NCBI RefSeq assembly: GCF_025215095.1
Contig: NZ_JALHAP010000081.1
Location: forward strand, 186,001-250,000
Direction: 5' to 3'
Length of the DNA stretch: 64,000 nucleotides
DNA from: Dryocola boscaweniae
GTDB taxonomy: Bacteria > Pseudomonadota > Gammaproteobacteria > Enterobacterales > Enterobacteriaceae
The notes beneath the pieces are model-generated. The model had not been told where the DNA came from. It did not search any database and saw only the letters and a program-made list of their open reading frames with translations. Made by a program: the position numbers and the translations under genes. The first letter of the stretch is position 1. The number at the start of each line of letters is the position of its first letter. Below, piece after piece: positions 54,100 through 64,000 of this stretch.

Positions 54100-55382
54100 A
54101 ACCGATGCATATTGTTTTCTCTGCGCTTTCGGCTGCGATGTTCTTCGTGCTGGCTGGCGTATTTATGGGCGTCCAGCTTAGCCTGGACGGTACAAAGCTG
54201 GTGGTTAACAGTGCGGATACCGTGCGCTGGGAATGGGTGTGGATTGGTACGGCGGTGGTGTTTGTATTCCAGTTGCTGCGTCCGTTATTCCACAAAGGCC
54301 TGAAAAAAGTCTCCGGGCCGAAGTTTGTGCTGCCCGCGCTGGATGGCTCAACGCCTAAACAAAAAATCTTCCTGTTTGCCTTGCTGATCCTCGCCGTCGC
54401 GTGGCCGTTTATGGTTTCACGCGGTACTGTGGATATCGCAACGCTTACAATGATCTACATCATCCTCGGCCTCGGGCTGAACGTGGTGGTTGGTCTTTCT
54501 GGCCTGCTGGTGCTGGGTTACGGCGGCTTTTACGCCATCGGCGCTTATACCTTTGCCCTGCTTAACCATTATTACGGCCTGGGATTCTGGACCTGTCTGC
54601 CGCTTGCCGGCCTGGTTTCCGCTGCGGCGGGTTTCCTGCTCGGCTTCCCGGTGCTGCGTTTGCGCGGTGACTATCTGGCGATTGTGACGCTCGGCTTCGG
54701 TGAAATCGTCCGTATTCTGCTGCTGAACAATACCGAAATTACCGGCGGCCCGAACGGCATCAGCCAGATCCCTAAACCGACGCTTTTTGGTCTGGAGTTT
54801 AGCCGCACCGCGCGCGAAGGGGGCTGGGATACGTTCAGCAACTTCTTCAATATCGCCTACAACCCCGGCGACAGGATTATCTTCCTTTACCTGGTTGCCT
54901 TGCTGCTGGTGGTGCTGTCGCTGTTTGTGATTAACCGCCTGCTGCGTATGCCGCTGGGCCGCGCGTGGGAAGCTTTGCGTGAAGACGAAATCGCCTGTCG
55001 CTCGCTGGGTCTGAACCCAACGCGCATCAAACTGACTGCTTTCACTATCAGCGCCGCCTTTGCAGGATTTGCCGGTACGCTGTTTGCCGCGCGCCAGGGT
55101 TTCGTCAGCCCGGAATCATTCACCTTCGCGGAATCCGCGTTTGTGCTGGCGATTGTGGTGCTCGGCGGGATGGGCTCGCAGTTTGCCGTTATCCTGGCGG
55201 CTGTCCTGCTGGTGGTCTCACGCGAGCTAATGCGTGATCTTAACGAATACAGCATGTTAGTACTCGGCGGCCTGATGGTGCTGATGATGATTTGGCGTCC
55301 GCAGGGCTTGCTGCCGATGACGCGCCCGCAATTGAAGCTGAAGAAAGAGCAGGTAGAACAAGTGAAAGGAGAGCAGGCATGA
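54096..55382 (+). CDS. livM: Branched-chain amino acid permease LivM
   Basis: 428 residues with about ten membrane segments. [20 protein letters not shown] and [20 protein letters not shown] are family hallmarks. Partner of LivH. It has the short N-terminal extension with two extra segments seen in E. coli LivM. The start overlaps livH, and the stop overlaps livG (ATGA). Confidence 0.97.
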   Translation: MKPMHIVFSALSAAMFFVLAGVFMGVQLSLDGTKLVVNSADTVRWEWVWIGTAVVFVFQLLRPLFHKGLKKVSGPKFVLPALDGSTPKQKIFLFALLILAVAWPFMVSRGTVDIATLTMIYIILGLGLNVVVGLSGLLVLGYGGFYAIGAYTFALLNHYYGLGFWTCLPLAGLVSAAAGFLLGFPVLRLRGDYLAIVTLGFGEIVRILLLNNTEITGGPNGISQIPKPTLFGLEFSRTAREGGWDTFSNFFNIAYNPGDRIIFLYLVALLLVVLSLFVINRLLRMPLGRAWEALREDEIACRSLGLNPTRIKLTAFTISAAFAGFAGTLFAARQGFVSPESFTFAESAFVLAIVVLGGMGSQFAVILAAVLLVVSRELMRDLNEYSMLVLGGLMVLMMIWRPQGLLPMTRPQLKLKKEQVEQVKGEQA

Positions 55383-56146
55383 ATCAGCCATTGTTATCCG
55401 TAAACGGCCTGATGATGCGTTTCGGCGGCCTGCTCGCCGTCAACAATGTTGCCCTGGAGCTGCGTCCACAGGAAATTGTCTCGCTCATTGGCCCGAACGG
55501 CGCTGGTAAAACCACCGTATTCAACTGCCTGACCGGCTTCTACAAGCCGACAGGCGGCACCATCGTGCTGCGCGATCAGCACCTTGAAGGGCTGCCGGGC
55601 CAGCAAATTGCCCGTATGGGCGTGGTGCGTACTTTCCAGCACGTGCGTCTGTTCCGTGAGATGACGGTCATTGAAAACCTGCTGGTGGCGCAGCATATGC
55701 AACTGAAAACCGGCGTTTTCTCCGGTCTGCTGAAAACCCCGGGCTTCCGTCGCGCGCAAAGTGAAGCGCTGGATCGCGCTGCCATCTGGCTTGACCGTAT
55801 CGGTCTGCTTGAGCAGGCAAACCGCCAGGCGAGCAACCTGGCATATGGCGATCAACGTCGTCTGGAAATTGCCCGCTGCATGGTGACGCAGCCGGAAATC
55901 CTGATGCTCGATGAACCCGCCGCTGGCCTTAACCCGAAAGAAACGCATGAACTCGATGAGCTGATCATGGAACTGCGAAATCACCACAACACCACCGTGC
56001 TGCTGATTGAGCATGACATGAAACTGGTGATGGGCATTTCTGACAGGATTTACGTCGTCAACCAGGGAACGCCGTTAGCCAACGGCACGCCGGAGCAAAT
56101 CCGCAATAACCCTGACGTAATCCGTGCCTATTTGGGTGAAGCATAA
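55379..56146 (+). CDS. livG: Branched-chain amino acid ABC ATPase LivG
   Basis: 255 residues from the ATG at 55379 ([20 protein letters not shown]), with AAAGGAGAG before it. Walker [10 protein letters not shown], Walker [14 protein letters not shown]. The signature is the LivG-type LAYGDQRR rather than LSGGQ. It energises LivHM together with LivF. Confidence 0.97.
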   Translation: MNQPLLSVNGLMMRFGGLLAVNNVALELRPQEIVSLIGPNGAGKTTVFNCLTGFYKPTGGTIVLRDQHLEGLPGQQIARMGVVRTFQHVRLFREMTVIENLLVAQHMQLKTGVFSGLLKTPGFRRAQSEALDRAAIWLDRIGLLEQANRQASNLAYGDQRRLEIARCMVTQPEILMLDEPAAGLNPKETHELDELIMELRNHHNTTVLLIEHDMKLVMGISDRIYVVNQGTPLANGTPEQIRNNPDVIRAYLGEA

Positions 56147-56161
56147 GAGGGCGAGGCAAGA

Positions 56162-56875
56162 ATGGAAAATGTAATGTTGTCTTTTGACCAGGTAAGCGCC
56201 CACTACGGCAAGATTCAGGCGCTTCACGAGGTCAGTTTGCATATCAAGCAGGGTGAGATCGTCACCCTGATAGGCGCGAACGGCGCGGGTAAAACAACGC
56301 TGCTGGGCACGCTGTGCGGCGACCCACGCGCGTCCAGCGGCAAAATAACTTTTGATGGCAAAGATATTACCGACTGGCACACGGCCCGCATTATGCGTGA
56401 AGCGGTAGCGATTGTGCCGGAAGGCCGCCGCGTCTTTTCGCGCATGACGGTGGAAGAGAATCTGGCGATGGGCGGTTTTTTTGCTGAGCGCGAGCAGTAT
56501 CAGGAGCGTATCAAACGCGTCTACGAACTGTTCCCGCGCCTGTTTGAACGCCGTATTCAGCGCGCTGGCACCATGTCCGGCGGTGAACAACAGATGCTGG
56601 CAATTGGCCGCGCGTTAATGAGCCAGCCGCGTCTGCTGCTGCTCGACGAGCCGTCTCTCGGCCTTGCGCCTATTATCATCCAGCAGATTTTCGACACCAT
56701 CGAGCAGTTGCGTAGCGAAGGCATGACTATCTTCCTCGTCGAGCAAAACGCCAATCAGGCGCTGAAGCTTGCCGACCGTGGCTACGTGCTGGAAAACGGT
56801 CACGTCGTTCTGGAAGATACCGGCGAGCGGCTTCTGGCTAACGAAGCGGTACGTAGCGCCTACCTGGGCGGCTAG
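56162..56875 (+). CDS. livF: Branched-chain amino acid ABC ATPase LivF
   Basis: 237 residues. Walker A GANGAGKTT, signature MSGGEQQML, Walker B LLLLDEPSLGLAP. Second ATPase of the Liv transporter, 15 bases after livG. Last gene of the operon, followed by REP elements. Confidence 0.97.
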   Translation: MENVMLSFDQVSAHYGKIQALHEVSLHIKQGEIVTLIGANGAGKTTLLGTLCGDPRASSGKITFDGKDITDWHTARIMREAVAIVPEGRRVFSRMTVEENLAMGGFFAEREQYQERIKRVYELFPRLFERRIQRAGTMSGGEQQMLAIGRALMSQPRLLLLDEPSLGLAPIIIQQIFDTIEQLRSEGMTIFLVEQNANQALKLADRGYVLENGHVVLEDTGERLLANEAVRSAYLGG

Positions 56876-56885
56876 TTTTACCTGC

Positions 56886-56946
56886 GGCGGATGGCGCTGC
56901 GCTTATCCGCCCTACAATAGGTCGGGTAAGCGCAGCGCCACCCGAC
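56886..56946. repeat. Pair of inverted REP elements after livF
   Basis: GGCGGAT / ATCCGCC (56886-56911) and, inverted, GTCGGGT / ACCCGAC (56921-56946), both with the GCGCTGCGCTT-type core. They end the liv operon region just before the ugp Pho boxes. Confidence 0.9.
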
Positions 56947-56964
56947 ATAACTAAATCCTCCCTC

Positions 56965-57026
56965 TGTCATTTTTCTTTCATCTCCCCGTCACGATCCTGT
57001 CACCGCTCGGTTATTTTTCTGTCATT
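56965..57026 (+). promoter_or_regulatory. Tandem Pho boxes of the ugp promoter
   Basis: Box 1: CTGTCAT-TTTT-CTTTCAT (56965-56982). Box 2: CCGTCAC-GATC-CTGTCAC (56987-57004). A third, weaker pair of half-sites continues at the same 11-base step (57009 and 57020). The 7-4-7 pattern at 22-base spacing is the PhoB binding arrangement of E. coli ugpB, so the operon should be induced by phosphate starvation. Confidence 0.9.
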
Positions 57027-57101
57027 CGCGCATGTCATGTTTTGATGCGAACAAAAACGCGTGTTTTCGCGCTTTTAACCTCATAACAAGAGAGATAAGA
57101 C

Positions 57102-58421
57102 ATGACTGCATCGTTACGACGTACAGCCCTTTGCCTGGCGCTTGGATGCGCATTCAGCAGCAATGCATTCGCCGCAACCTCTATTCCGTTCTGGCATTCC
57201 ATGGAAGGGGAGTTGGGTAAAGAGGTGGACTCCCTGGCAAGCCGCTTTAACGAAACGCATCCCGATTACAAAATCGTCCCGGTTTATAAAGGCAACTACG
57301 AACAGAACCTGGCGGCGGGTATCGCGGCTTTTCGCTCCGGTAACGCTCCGGCAATTCTTCAGGTTTACGAAGTCGGCACGGCGACCATGATGGCCTCAAA
57401 AGCCATCAAGCCGGTGTACGAAGTGTTTAGCGATGCGGGCATTAAGTTCGATGAATCTCAGTTTGTGCCGACGGTTTCCGGTTACTACACCGACTCCAAA
57501 AGCGGTCACCTGCTCTCTCAGCCGTTTAACAGCTCCACGCCGGTGTTGTACTACAACAAAGACGCCTTCAAAAAAGCTGGCCTGAACCCGGAGCAGCCGC
57601 CAAAAACCTGGCAGGAGCTGGCTGAGTACACGGCTAAGCTGAAAGCGGCCGGGATGAAGTGCGGTTACGCCAGCGGCTGGCAGGGCTGGATTCAGATTGA
57701 AAACTTCAGCGCCTGGCACGGACTGCCGGTCGCGACTCAAAACAACGGATTTGACGGCACCGACGCGGTTCTAGAGTTCAACAAGCCGGAGCAGGTCAAG
57801 CATATCGCGATGCTTGAAGAGCTCAATAAGAAAGGCGATTTCAGCTACTTTGGCCGCAAAGACGAATCCACCGAGAAGTTCTACAACGGCGATTGCGCCA
57901 TCACCACGGCATCTTCTGGTTCACTGGCTGACATCCGCCAGTACGCCAAATTCAACTACGGCGTGGGCATGATGCCTTACGACGCAGACGCGCCGAAAGC
58001 GCCGCAGAACGCCATCATCGGCGGAGCGAGCCTGTGGGTTATGCAGGGCAAAGATGCGGCGACCTACAAAGGCGTCGCTGAGTTTATGCAGTTCCTCGCC
58101 CAGCCGGAAATTGCCGCGGAATGGCACCAGAAAACCGGCTATCTGCCGATCACCAAAGCTGCCTATGACCTGACTCGCGAACAGGGCTTCTACGAGAAAA
58201 ATCCAGGGGCTGATATCGCTACTCGCCAGATGCTGAACAAGCCGCCGTTGTCGTTCACTAAAGGGCTGCGCCTCGGCAACATGCCGCAGATTCGCACCAT
58301 CGTGGATGAAGAGCTGGAATCCGTGTGGACCGGTAAGAAGTCGCCTCAGCAGGCTTTAGACAGCGCGGTTGAGCGTGGGAACCAGTTACTGCGTCGTTTC
58401 GAGCAGTCTACGAAATCCTGA
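57102..58421 (+). CDS. ugpB: Glycerol-3-phosphate-binding protein UgpB
   Basis: 439 residues. A signal peptide (about 1-24, ending AFA) is followed by the mature protein starting [20 protein letters not shown], nearly identical to E. coli Ugp[21 protein letters not shown] lines the ligand cleft. It binds sn-glycerol-3-phosphate and glycerophosphodiesters in the periplasm. PhoB-controlled. Its signal peptide differs strongly from the E. coli one. Confidence 0.97.
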   Translation: MTASLRRTALCLALGCAFSSNAFAATSIPFWHSMEGELGKEVDSLASRFNETHPDYKIVPVYKGNYEQNLAAGIAAFRSGNAPAILQVYEVGTATMMASKAIKPVYEVFSDAGIKFDESQFVPTVSGYYTDSKSGHLLSQPFNSSTPVLYYNKDAFKKAGLNPEQPPKTWQELAEYTAKLKAAGMKCGYASGWQGWIQIENFSAWHGLPVATQNNGFDGTDAVLEFNKPEQVKHIAMLEELNKKGDFSYFGRKDESTEKFYNGDCAITTASSGSLADIRQYAKFNYGVGMMPYDADAPKAPQNAIIGGASLWVMQGKDAATYKGVAEFMQFLAQPEIAAEWHQKTGYLPITKAAYDLTREQGFYEKNPGADIATRQMLNKPPLSFTKGLRLGNMPQIRTIVDEELESVWTGKKSPQQALDSAVERGNQLLRRFEQSTKS

Positions 58422-58432
58422 GTTTGAGCTGT

Positions 58433-58549
58433 GTCGGATGACGCTGCGCTTATCCGACCTACGAAGTGCTATCTGTAGGTCGGGTAAGACGAAGCCGTCA
58501 GCCAACATTTTTCAGTGGCGTAGGGTGGATAAGCGCAGCGCCATCCACC
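58433..58549. repeat. Cluster of three REP-like elements within the ugp operon
   Basis: GTCGGAT / ATCCGAC (58433-58458); a degenerate inverted copy GTAGGTCGGGTAAGACGAAG (58475-58506); and GGTGGAT / ATCCACC (58524-58549). They sit between ugpB and ugpA, where they can protect the upstream ugpB message from 3' decay and raise binding protein over permease. Confidence 0.88.
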
Positions 58550-58573
58550 TTCGCCGTTTTAAAGAGTAATGCT

Positions 58574-59461
58574 ATGTCTTCATCTCGTCCGGTGTTCCGC
58601 TCAGGCTGGCTTCCCTATGCGCTAGTGCTTCCGCAACTGATCGTCACCGTAATCTTTTTCATCTGGCCTGCGGGCGAAGCGCTGTGGTATTCGCTGCAAA
58701 GCGTTGATCCCTTTGGGCTTTCCAGCACCTTTGTTGGCCTGGATAATTTCACCCAGCTTTTCAATGACGGCTACTATCTGGACTCCTTCTATACCACGCT
58801 GATTTTCAGCGGCCTGGTGGCGGGTAGCGGTCTGCTGGTGTCGTTGTTTTTCGCCGCCCTGGTGGACTATGTCGTGCGCGGTAGCCGCTTATATCAGACG
58901 CTGATGCTTCTGCCCTACGCCGTTGCCCCGGCGATCGCCGCGGTGCTGTGGATCTTTTTGTTCAATCCCGGGCGCGGCCTGCTTACGCACGTACTGGAGC
59001 AGTTCGGTTATCACTGGAACCACGCTCAGAACAGCGGGCAGGCGATGTTCCTCGTGGTGTTCGCTTCGGTCTGGAAGCAAATCAGCTACAACTTCCTGTT
59101 CTTCTTTGCGGCTTTGCAATCTATTCCTCGCTCGCTGGTGGAAGCTGCCGCTATCGACGGCGCCGGGCCGGTGCGCCGCTTCTTTAAACTGTCGCTGCCG
59201 CTGATTGCTCCGGTGAGTTTCTTCCTGCTGGTAGTGAACCTGGTGTATGCGTTTTTCGATACCTTTCCGGTTATCGATGCCGCAACCGGTGGCGGTCCGG
59301 TGCAGGCCACCACCACGCTTATCTATAAAATTTATCGCGAAGGATTCGCCGGGCTGGATCTGTCCGCGTCGGCTGCGCAATCCGTCGTGCTGATGCTGTT
59401 GGTTATTGTGCTGACGGTCATCCAGTTTCGTTTCGTGGAACGTAAGGTGCGCTACCAATGA
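58574..59461 (+). CDS. ugpA: Glycerol-3-phosphate ABC permease UgpA
   Basis: 295 residues from the ATG at 58574 ([20 protein letters not shown]), the E. coli start; the frame is open further upstream through REP sequence, which is not coding. It has six membrane segments and the EAA loop [20 protein letters not shown], which contacts UgpC. The stop overlaps ugpE. Confidence 0.97.
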   Translation: MSSSRPVFRSGWLPYALVLPQLIVTVIFFIWPAGEALWYSLQSVDPFGLSSTFVGLDNFTQLFNDGYYLDSFYTTLIFSGLVAGSGLLVSLFFAALVDYVVRGSRLYQTLMLLPYAVAPAIAAVLWIFLFNPGRGLLTHVLEQFGYHWNHAQNSGQAMFLVVFASVWKQISYNFLFFFAALQSIPRSLVEAAAIDGAGPVRRFFKLSLPLIAPVSFFLLVVNLVYAFFDTFPVIDAATGGGPVQATTTLIYKIYREGFAGLDLSASAAQSVVLMLLVIVLTVIQFRFVERKVRYQ

Positions 59462-60303
59462 TTGAGAACCGCCGTGGGCTGACAATTTTCAGCCACACTA
59501 TGTTAATTCTCGGCATCGTCGTGATTCTGTTCCCGCTGTACGTCGCGTTTGTGGCGGCGACGCTGGACAGCGCCGCCGTATTCCAGACGCCGATGACGCT
59601 GATTCCCGGCGGACACCTGCTGGAAAACATGACCAATATTTGGCTACACGGCGTGGGTGCCAACAGCGCGCCGTTCGGCCTGATGTTGTTCAACAGTTTT
59701 GTGATGGCGCTGGGCATCACGATGGGCAAAATCGCCGTCTCGATGCTTTCCGCCTTTGCCATCGTCTGGTTTCGCTTTCCGCTGCGTAACCTCTTCTTCT
59801 GGATGATATTTATCACCCTGATGTTGCCGGTTGAAGTGCGTATTTTCCCGACGGTGGAAGTCATCGCGAATCTGAAAATGCTCGACAGCTACGCGGGGCT
59901 GACTTTACCGCTGATGGCTTCGGCAACCGCCACGTTCCTGTTCCGTCAGTTCTTTATGACGCTGCCGGACGAGCTGCTGGAAGCCGCACGCATTGACGGC
60001 GCATCGCCGATGCGTTTCTTCCGTGACATTGTGCTGCCGCTTTCTAAAACCAATCTGGCGGCACTGTTCGTTATCACCTTTATCTACGGCTGGAACCAGT
60101 ACCTGTGGCCGCTGCTGATTATCAGCGATGTGAATCTCGGCACGGCGGTTGCGGGCATCAAAGGGATGATGTCCTCTGGCGAAGGTACGACGCAATGGAA
60201 CCAGGTGATGGCGGCCATGTTGCTGACCCTTATTCCCCCGGTAATTATCGTTTTAGTAATGCAGCGCGCGTTTGTGCGTGGCCTGGTTGATAGTGAGAAA
60301 TAA
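59458..60303 (+). CDS. ugpE: Glycerol-3-phosphate ABC permease UgpE
   Basis: 281 residues with six membrane segments and the EAA loop [20 protein letters not shown]. Partner of UgpA. The ATG overlaps the ugpA stop (ATGA). Confidence 0.97.
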   Translation: MIENRRGLTIFSHTMLILGIVVILFPLYVAFVAATLDSAAVFQTPMTLIPGGHLLENMTNIWLHGVGANSAPFGLMLFNSFVMALGITMGKIAVSMLSAFAIVWFRFPLRNLFFWMIFITLMLPVEVRIFPTVEVIANLKMLDSYAGLTLPLMASATATFLFRQFFMTLPDELLEAARIDGASPMRFFRDIVLPLSKTNLAALFVITFIYGWNQYLWPLLIISDVNLGTAVAGIKGMMSSGEGTTQWNQVMAAMLLTLIPPVIIVLVMQRAFVRGLVDSEK

Positions 60304-60306
60304 CCC

Positions 60307-61377
60307 ATGGCAGGACTGAAGTTACAGGCAGTAAGTAAGAGCTGGGACGGCAAAACCCAGGTGATTCAGCCGCTGACGGTTGATATAGCGGACGGCGAAT
60401 TTATCGTGATGGTCGGCCCTTCCGGCTGCGGAAAATCCACGCTGTTGCGCATGGTCGCAGGGCTTGAACGCGTGACCAGCGGCGATATCTGGATTGACCG
60501 CCAGCGCGTCACCGAAATGGAGCCTAAAGAGCGCGGCATTGCCATGGTTTTCCAGAATTACGCGCTCTATCCGCATATGAGCGTGGAAGAAAACATGGCG
60601 TGGGGACTGAAAATCCGCGGCATGGGCAAAGGGCATATTCAGCAGAAGGTCGCCGAAGCGGCACGTATTCTGGAACTGGACGGCTTGTTAAAACGTCGCC
60701 CGCGCGAGCTTTCCGGCGGCCAGCGTCAGCGGGTTGCGATGGGGCGCGCTATCGTGCGCGATCCGGCGGTATTCCTGTTCGACGAACCTCTCTCTAACCT
60801 GGACGCCAAACTGCGCGTACAGATGCGCCTTGAACTGCAACAGTTGCACCGCCGACTGAATACGACAAGTCTGTACGTAACACACGATCAGGTGGAAGCG
60901 ATGACCCTGGCGCAGCGCGTGATGGTGATGAACAAAGGCGTGGCCGAACAGATTGGCACGCCGGTAGAGGTTTATGAGCGTCCGGCGAGCCGCTTTGTGG
61001 CGAGTTTTATCGGCTCGCCGGCCATGAACCTGCTGGAAGGTAATATTAGCGTTGACGGCTATCGCTTTGAGATGAATGGCGGCATCTCGCTACCAACGGG
61101 CAACCAGCGGCTGATGTGGGCCGGGAGGGCCGTCACGCTGGGTATCCGTCCGGAACATATTGCGCTAAGCTCACAAGCCGCAGGCGGCATCCCGTTTGTC
61201 GTGGACACGCTTGAGATGCTCGGCGCAGATAATCTGGCCCACGGTCGTTGGGGAACGCAAAAACTGGTTGTGCGTCTGTCGCATCAGGAACGTCCGCTGC
61301 CGGGCAGCACGCTGTGGCTGCATCTGCCAGAAAACCATCTGCATTTCTTTGATAAGGAAAATGGACAACGTTTATGA
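60307..61377 (+). CDS. ugpC: Glycerol-3-phosphate ABC ATPase UgpC
   Basis: 356 residues. Walker [10 protein letters not shown], signature [14 protein letters not shown], Walker [17 protein letters not shown]. The C-terminal OB-fold regulatory domain of MalK-type ATPases (about 240-356) includes [10 protein letters not shown]. It energises UgpAE. Four-base overlap with ugpQ. Confidence 0.97.
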   Translation: MAGLKLQAVSKSWDGKTQVIQPLTVDIADGEFIVMVGPSGCGKSTLLRMVAGLERVTSGDIWIDRQRVTEMEPKERGIAMVFQNYALYPHMSVEENMAWGLKIRGMGKGHIQQKVAEAARILELDGLLKRRPRELSGGQRQRVAMGRAIVRDPAVFLFDEPLSNLDAKLRVQMRLELQQLHRRLNTTSLYVTHDQVEAMTLAQRVMVMNKGVAEQIGTPVEVYERPASRFVASFIGSPAMNLLEGNISVDGYRFEMNGGISLPTGNQRLMWAGRAVTLGIRPEHIALSSQAAGGIPFVVDTLEMLGADNLAHGRWGTQKLVVRLSHQERPLPGSTLWLHLPENHLHFFDKENGQRL

Positions 61378-62117
61378 GCAACTGGCCTTATCCGCACATC
61401 GTCGCCCACCGTGGCGGCGGTAAGCTGGCACCGGAAAACACGCTCGCCGCAATCGACGTTGGGGCGCGCTATGGCCACACGATGATCGAGTTTGACGCCA
61501 GGCTTTCGCAAGACGGGCAAATTTTCCTGCTGCATGACGATACGCTTGAGCGTACCAGCAATGGCTGGGGCGTGGCGGGAGAATTGCCCTGGGACAAGCT
61601 GCTTAATGTCGATGCCGGAAGCTGGTTTAGCAGCAAGTTTAAAGGCGAACCACTGCCGCTGCTTTCGCAGGTAGCGGAGCGCTGTAAACAGCACGGCATG
61701 ATGGCGAACATTGAAATCAAACCGACGACCGGCACGGAAACCCAAACCGGCGAGATGGTAGCGCTGGCCGCTCGTCAATTATGGGAAGGGCAAACAGCGC
61801 CGCTGCTTTCTTCTTTCGCTATTGCCGCGCTCGAAGCCGCACAGAACGCGGCTCCGGAGTTACCGCGTGGTTTGCTGCTGGATGAGTGGCGTGACGACTG
61901 GCGCGAGTTAACCCAGCGGCTTGGCTGCGTGTCGATTCACTTGAATCATAAGCTGTTAGATGAAGCGCGCGTGCGGGAATTAAAAGCGGCAGGATTACGT
62001 ATTCTGGTTTACACCGTGAACGCTCCCCAACGAGCCCGGACGCTGCTGCGCTGGGGAGTCGATGCCATTTGTACCGACAGAATCGATACCATCGGCGCGG
62101 ACTTTAAGGCCCAATAG
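61374..62117 (+). CDS. ugpQ: Glycerophosphodiester phosphodiesterase UgpQ
   Basis: 247 residues, cytoplasmic, with no signal peptide. GDPD motifs: [15 protein letters not shown] at the N-terminus with the catalytic His, [10 protein letters not shown] with metal-binding Glu/Asp, and [12 protein letters not shown] with the second catalytic His. It hydrolyses glycerophosphodiesters to glycerol-3-phosphate and alcohol as they enter. Its 3' end overlaps yhhA on the other strand by 14 bases. Confidence 0.96.
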   Translation: MSNWPYPHIVAHRGGGKLAPENTLAAIDVGARYGHTMIEFDARLSQDGQIFLLHDDTLERTSNGWGVAGELPWDKLLNVDAGSWFSSKFKGEPLPLLSQVAERCKQHGMMANIEIKPTTGTETQTGEMVALAARQLWEGQTAPLLSSFAIAALEAAQNAAPELPRGLLLDEWRDDWRELTQRLGCVSIHLNHKLLDEARVRELKAAGLRILVYTVNAPQRARTLLRWGVDAICTDRIDTIGADFKAQ

Positions 62118-62550
62118 TCTTCAGCGGAATATTGGGCTGTGGGGTGGCTGCAGCGCCAGGGTTCAGCATGCTGCCGTTGGTTTTAGGCTGCAGCATGTGC
62201 TCCTGCTGCGTCGTTTGTCCGCTCCCGCTGAGCATTCCCCCGTTTGTATTCGGCAATACCTGCTGTTTGCCTGGGTCCAGCTCGTTTGGCAACGTCTGCC
62301 TGACTCGTAGCTGCTGCTGCGAGTTGTTGTTTATCTGCGATTCCAGATGCTGTTGCTGAACGCGCGTCTGGGTCTGGAGCTGCTGATTCAGCATCCCTTT
62401 TTGTTGCGTCTGCTGCGTTTGCATCTGTTGCTGCATGCGCTGCTGGCTGGGGATCTGATAATTCGGCAGATTCGGGTTATTCATCGTATTGACCGGCTGT
62501 GCGAAACTGAAAAATGGCACCAGGGCCGTCAGAAGCAGTAATTTTTTCAT
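62104..62550 (-). CDS. yhhA: Gln-rich secreted protein YhhA (DUF2756)
   Basis: 148 residues from the ATG at 62550, with GGAGGAGG just upstream. A signal peptide (about 1-17, ending SFA) is followed by a mature part very rich in Gln, Asn, Met and Pro ([20 protein letters not shown]) and the conserved end PLKTIGP. It matches E. coli YhhA; function unknown. Convergent with ugpQ and divergent from ggt. Confidence 0.9.
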   Translation of the reverse strand: MKKLLLLTALVPFFSFAQPVNTMNNPNLPNYQIPSQQRMQQQMQTQQTQQKGMLNQQLQTQTRVQQQHLESQINNNSQQQLRVRQTLPNELDPGKQQVLPNTNGGMLSGSGQTTQQEHMLQPKTNGSMLNPGAAATPQPNIPLKTIGP

Positions 62551-62673
62551 CATCACCTCCTCCATTTGGGGGATCTTCTAAGTTTACTCGTTTTCCACAG
62601 TCGCGATGATTATTTAGGATTTATAGACCAGGCTTATCTGGGGATTGTCCCTGAAAAGCCTGGAGAAAATAAC

Positions 62674-64000
62674 ATGAAGCAGTGGAATGATTTTCATTGG
62701 AAAACAAGGCGCTGGCTTGCCGCTCCTGCGCTGATGCTGGCGCTGTGTTTTAGTGCCGGCGCCGCACCGCCTCCGGTAGCCACACCGGTTGCCGCTCCCG
62801 TTTCCTACGGCGTTGAAACGGATGTTTACCACCCGGTTCGCGCGCAGCATGGCATGGTCGCTTCTGTTGATGCGCTGGCAACACAGGTAGGCGTGGATAT
62901 CCTCAGGCAGGGCGGCAATGCGGTAGATGCGGCGGTTGCGGTTGGCTTCGCGCTGGCGGTCACGCACCCGCAGGCCGGTAATCTTGGCGGCGGCGGCTTT
63001 ATGATGCTGCGCACTAAAGACGGTAAAACCACCGCCATCGACTTCCGAGAAATGGCGCCGGAAAAGGCGACCCGCGACATGTTCCTGGATGAAAAAGGGA
63101 ACGCCGACAGCAAAAAATCCCTTACTTCACCGCTTGCATCCGGCACGCCGGGCACGGTGGCAGGCTTCGCCCTGGCGCTGGAGAAATACGGCACTTTGCC
63201 GCTCAATAAAGTTATCCAGCCCGCTATCAAACTGGCGCGGGACGGCATCACGGTTAACGATGCGCTGGCCGACGACCTGAAGCAGTACGGCGCGGAAGTT
63301 ATTCCCAATCATGAAAACAGCAAAGCGATTTTCTGGAAAGCCGACGGCAATCCGCTGCAAAAAGGCGACAGGCTGGTGCAAACCAACCTCGCCAAAAGCC
63401 TGGAGATGATTGCCGAACTGGGGCCGGATGCTTTCTATAAAGGAGCAATCGCCGATCAGATAGCGGATGAAATGGCCAAAAATGGCGGGCTGCTTAGCAA
63501 GGCCGATCTTGCGAATTATAAAGCAGTGGAGCGCGAACCTGTCAGCGGGGACTATCGGGGCTATCAGGTTTTCTCCATGCCGCCGCCTTCTTCCGGCGGT
63601 ATCCACATCGTGCAGATCCTTAATATTCTTGAGAACTTTGACCTGGCTAAATATGGTTTCGGCAGCGCGGATGCGATGCAGCTAACGGCTGAAGCGGAAA
63701 AATACGCTTACGCAGATCGCTCGGAGTATCTTGGCGATCCTGATTTTGTGAAGGTGCCGTGGCAGGTGCTTACCAGCAAGGCCTACGCCAAATCCCTTGC
63801 TGAGAAAATCGATATCAACAAAGCGCGCCCGTCGAGCGAAATCAAACCGGGAAATCTCGCGCCGTATGAAAGCAACCAGACCACGCATTTCTCGGTGGTG
63901 GATAAAGACGGGAACGCCGTAGCGGTAACCTATACGCTGAACACCACTTTCGGTACGGGCATTGTGGCGGGCAATACCGGTATTCTGATGAATAACGAAA
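62674..64000 (+). CDS. ggt: Gamma-glutamyltransferase Ggt (3' end outside window)
   Basis: About 442 codons are seen; the gene continues past the right edge. A signal segment (about 1-30) is followed by the large-subunit sequence, with GGNAVDAAVAVGFALAVTHP and NLGGGGFMMLRT. NQTTHFSVVD (about 401-410) contains the Thr at which the precursor cuts itself and which is the nucleophile of the small subunit. It cleaves glutathione and other gamma-glutamyl compounds in the periplasm. GGAGA precedes the ATG. Confidence 0.96.
   Translation, partial: MKQWNDFHWKTRRWLAAPALMLALCFSAGAAPPPVATPVAAPVSYGVETDVYHPVRAQHGMVASVDALATQVGVDILRQGGNAVDAAVAVGFALAVTHPQAGNLGGGGFMMLRTKDGKTTAIDFREMAPEKATRDMFLDEKGNADSKKSLTSPLASGTPGTVAGFALALEKYGTLPLNKVIQPAIKLARDGITVNDALADDLKQYGAEVIPNHENSKAIFWKADGNPLQKGDRLVQTNLAKSLEMIAELGPDAFYKGAIADQIADEMAKNGGLLSKADLANYKAVEREPVSGDYRGYQVFSMPPPSSGGIHIVQILNILENFDLAKYGFGSADAMQLTAEAEKYAYADRSEYLGDPDFVKVPWQVLTSKAYAKSLAEKIDINKARPSSEIKPGNLAPYESNQTTHFSVVDKDGNAVAVTYTLNTTFGTGIVAGNTGILMNNE

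Overview
The window is a piece of chromosome from a member of the Enterobacteriaceae. From about 33.6 kb to the right edge the gene order follows the classic enterobacterial run yhhT-yhhS-dcrB-yhhQ-tusA ... zntA-yhhN-yhhM-yhhL-rsmD-ftsYEX-rpoH-livJ-panM-livKHMGF-ugpBAECQ-yhhA-ggt, with proteins I recognise as close relatives of the E. coli ones. A TRAP transporter operon between tusA and zntA, absent from E. coli K-12 at this place, points to an Enterobacter/Kosakonia/Klebsiella/Citrobacter-like relative. I cannot name the species.

The left third (1-28646) is a complete type VI secretion system (T6SS) with all 13 core tss genes plus PAAR, tagJ, a probable tagK and one unrecognised gene. It has two divergent arms around a 360-base regulatory gap. 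The minus arm reads tssF-tssG-tssA, then a two-domain fimbrial tip adhesin, then the start of a glycosyltransferase cut by the left edge. The plus arm reads tssH(clpV), four chaperone-usher fimbria genes (major pilin, chaperone, usher, minor pilin), then tssB-tssC-hcp-tssJ-tssK-tssL-tssM-unknown-vgrG-PAAR-tagK-tagJ-tssE. The fimbria is therefore woven into the T6SS: its shaft and assembly genes lie inside one arm and its tip adhesin is at the end of the other. tssM carries a run of ten A residues that could allow transcriptional slippage. vgrG ends in an in-frame array of 12-base repeats. No toxin/immunity pair is recognisable in the cluster.

From 28647 to about 33550 lies a more A+T-rich accessory stretch. 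It holds a 604-base gene-free region with a possible small structured RNA, a LuxR-type regulator, a 983-residue autotransporter adhesin and a second LuxR-type regulator. With the fimbria and the T6SS, this makes the left half a contact and surface-interaction island next to the conserved yhhT end.

The right half is mostly housekeeping: queuosine-precursor uptake (yhhQ), tRNA thiolation (tusA), a probable uronate-type TRAP transporter with a KdgR-like operator, zinc efflux (zntA with a ZntR-type promoter), ribosomal RNA methylation (rsmD), protein targeting and division (ftsYEX), the heat-shock sigma factor (rpoH with a sigma-E promoter), branched-chain amino acid uptake (liv), glycerol-3-phosphate uptake (ugp, with tandem Pho boxes) and the start of gamma-glutamyltransferase (ggt). 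REP-type palindromes lie in five intergenic gaps here.
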